This document shows, one piece after another, positions 63,390 to 64,000 of a stretch of DNA of 64,000 nucleotides. The first letter of the stretch is position 1. Every line of letters starts with the position of its first letter. The DNA is from Bacteroidales bacterium (GTDB lineage Bacteria > Bacteroidota > Bacteroidia > Bacteroidales > UBA932). The stretch is taken from NCBI GenBank assembly GCA_017549505.1, contig JAFYUS010000056.1:17657-81656 (forward strand), given 5' to 3'. The notes below the pieces were generated by a model. That model did no database searches. It was not told where the DNA came from and worked only from the letters and a program-made list of their open reading frames with translations. Position numbers and translations under genes: made by a program.

Positions 63390-63431
63390 CCACGCCCTCG
63401 GCGGAGGATATGACATGGAGTAGGATATCTG
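63390..63431 (+). repeat. Duplicate of the tolC 3' end
   Basis: 42 bases identical to 61690-61731, covering the last codons (ALGGGYDME), the stop and nine following bases. It is directly joined to copy C of the palindromic element. Confidence 0.85.
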
Positions 63432-63450
63432 GGAGAGACTGAATGAAAAA

Positions 63451-63483
63451 AGAATCCGCATTGCCTGACGGCTATGCGGATTC
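63451..63483 (-). terminator. Terminator of the lipocalin-like gene
   Basis: AGAATCCGCAT (63451-63461) with ATGCGGATTC (63474-63483); A-run on the left gives a U-run in the minus-strand transcript. Confidence 0.8.
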
Positions 63484-63506
63484 CTTTTATTCAGGGTAGC
63501 TGGATA

Positions 63507-64000
63507 CTACTGCTTGTCGAACATGAAGACATGGTCGCGAGCCCATACATAGTGGCGGGCGAAACCGTTGTCAGTGTTAGAGTAATTTGCAACTCGTGCC
63601 TCAGTATATCCAAGATCGAGGTGGAAACCAAATGCTGCTGCAGTAGGAACAGTAATATCTTTTGTAGAATACTTATATGTTCCTGGTACAAGGAAATCTA
63701 CTACATACTCTCTTCCGTCAGCTGTAAGAGTTACCTTACCCTCTGTTGGATTGAATACATAAGTAGTAGTACCTGATGTAGAGATGATGCAATACATAGC
63801 TGTTCCATCGTACTCCTTGTTACCATTCATGTTGTCGAGGAGCTTATAGTTCCAAGTAGCACCGTCGGCACCCATATCGAATGTAACAGTACCAGTCTCA
63901 TTACCATCAGCATCAGTACCTGTAGCAGTGAATGTAAACTTGTCATCCTTCATAGAGTTGATAGAAGCCTTTACTGGATCCCATGTGCCATACTGCTCAA
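63507..64000 (-). CDS. Secreted beta-barrel (lipocalin-like) protein, 5' end outside window
   Basis: 164 residues are visible; the frame stays open to base 64000, so the N-terminus is missing. It begins EQYGTWDPVKASI, and the GTW motif with a chain of short beta-strands (KFTFTATGTDADG, GTVTFDMGADGATWNY, YVFNPTEGKVTLTADGREY) resembles the lipocalin-like domains of Bacteroidetes secreted lipoproteins. The C-terminus has RHYVWARDHVFMFDKQ. An ATG at 63953 is internal. No catalytic site seen; function unknown. Confidence 0.75.
   Translation of the reverse strand, partial: EQYGTWDPVKASINSMKDDKFTFTATGTDADGNETGTVTFDMGADGATWNYKLLDNMNGNKEYDGTAMYCIISTSGTTTYVFNPTEGKVTLTADGREYVVDFLVPGTYKYSTKDITVPTAAAFGFHLDLGYTEARVANYSNTDNGFARHYVWARDHVFMFDKQ

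Larger units (their letters stand above)
62996..63506. other. 511-bp spacer: hairpin, repeat copy C and terminator
   Basis: Contains an imperfect hairpin with T-tract (63089-63127), palindromic element copy C (63198-63389), the duplicated tolC tail (63390-63431) and a terminator (63451-63483). A 39-codon frame from about 63102 to 63218 (MRTRCSC...WMKKFD) is hydrophobic and ends like the remnant before copy B, but sits on the hairpin and is unlikely to be a gene. Confidence 0.6.

Overview
The window is a chromosomal stretch of a member of the Bacteroidales. The support is the order of the cell-wall/division cluster, several exact Bacteroidetes-type promoters (a -7 box of the form TAnnTTTG), many lipoproteins, a DUF4988-type collagen-like surface lipoprotein, an OprO/P-type porin, and a histidine pathway that ends in a fused formiminotransferase-cyclodeaminase. 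Genus cannot be settled from sequence alone. No tRNA, rRNA or CRISPR array was seen.

Layout. 1-2.6 kb: 3' part of glyA, a nitroreductase-like lipoprotein and an HD phosphohydrolase. 2.7-4.0 kb (minus): M23 murein peptidase lipoprotein. 4.1-19.6 kb: complete dcw cluster mraZ-rsmH-ftsL-ftsI-murE-mraY-murD-ftsW-murG-murC-ftsQ-ftsA-ftsZ with MraZ-box-like repeats in front. 19.6-23.8 kb: gltX, rpiB, truB, MATE pump. 23.8-25.8 kb (minus): YgjP-like metalloprotease and an alpha/beta hydrolase, separated by a repeat-rich spacer. 25.9-28.8 kb: rpsO and pnp. 28.9-35.6 kb: ftcD-hutU-hutH-hutI, turning histidine into glutamate and a one-carbon-loaded folate. Then ferritin (35.8 kb). 36.4-41.2 kb: a large collagen-like surface lipoprotein next to a tyrosine recombinase gene that lies inside a pair of 24-bp inverted repeats, with a consensus promoter that now points away from the lipoprotein. 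This reads as a phase-variation switch, drawn here in the OFF state. 41.4-52.5 kb (minus): a long gene set running from a PhoU-like DUF47 protein through a degenerate Pit phosphate carrier fused to a LuxR-type DNA-binding domain, an OprO/P porin, a lamin-tail lipoprotein, two CYTH-type proteins and a SLC13/DASS anion carrier to two large unknown membrane proteins. 52.8-53.5 kb: HigBA-type toxin-antitoxin. 53.6-61.7 kb: rnr, divergent from an RND efflux operon (adaptor, pump, outer-membrane channel). 61.7-64 kb: a repeat-flanked Rpn-family nuclease/transposase and the edge of a lipocalin-like secreted protein.

The most notable observations are the invertible promoter with its resident recombinase, the Pit-LuxR fusion beside a DUF47 gene and a phosphate-type porin (a candidate membrane phosphate sensor that binds DNA), and a nested palindromic element built from four CCGTTGAGCGG boxes, present three times with the same inner spacings but different loop sequences. 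Two copies flank the Rpn gene and carry a duplicate of the tolC 3' end. Small mobile-looking CGTCATT-type repeats are scattered between genes; one lies in frame inside the M23 peptidase gene.
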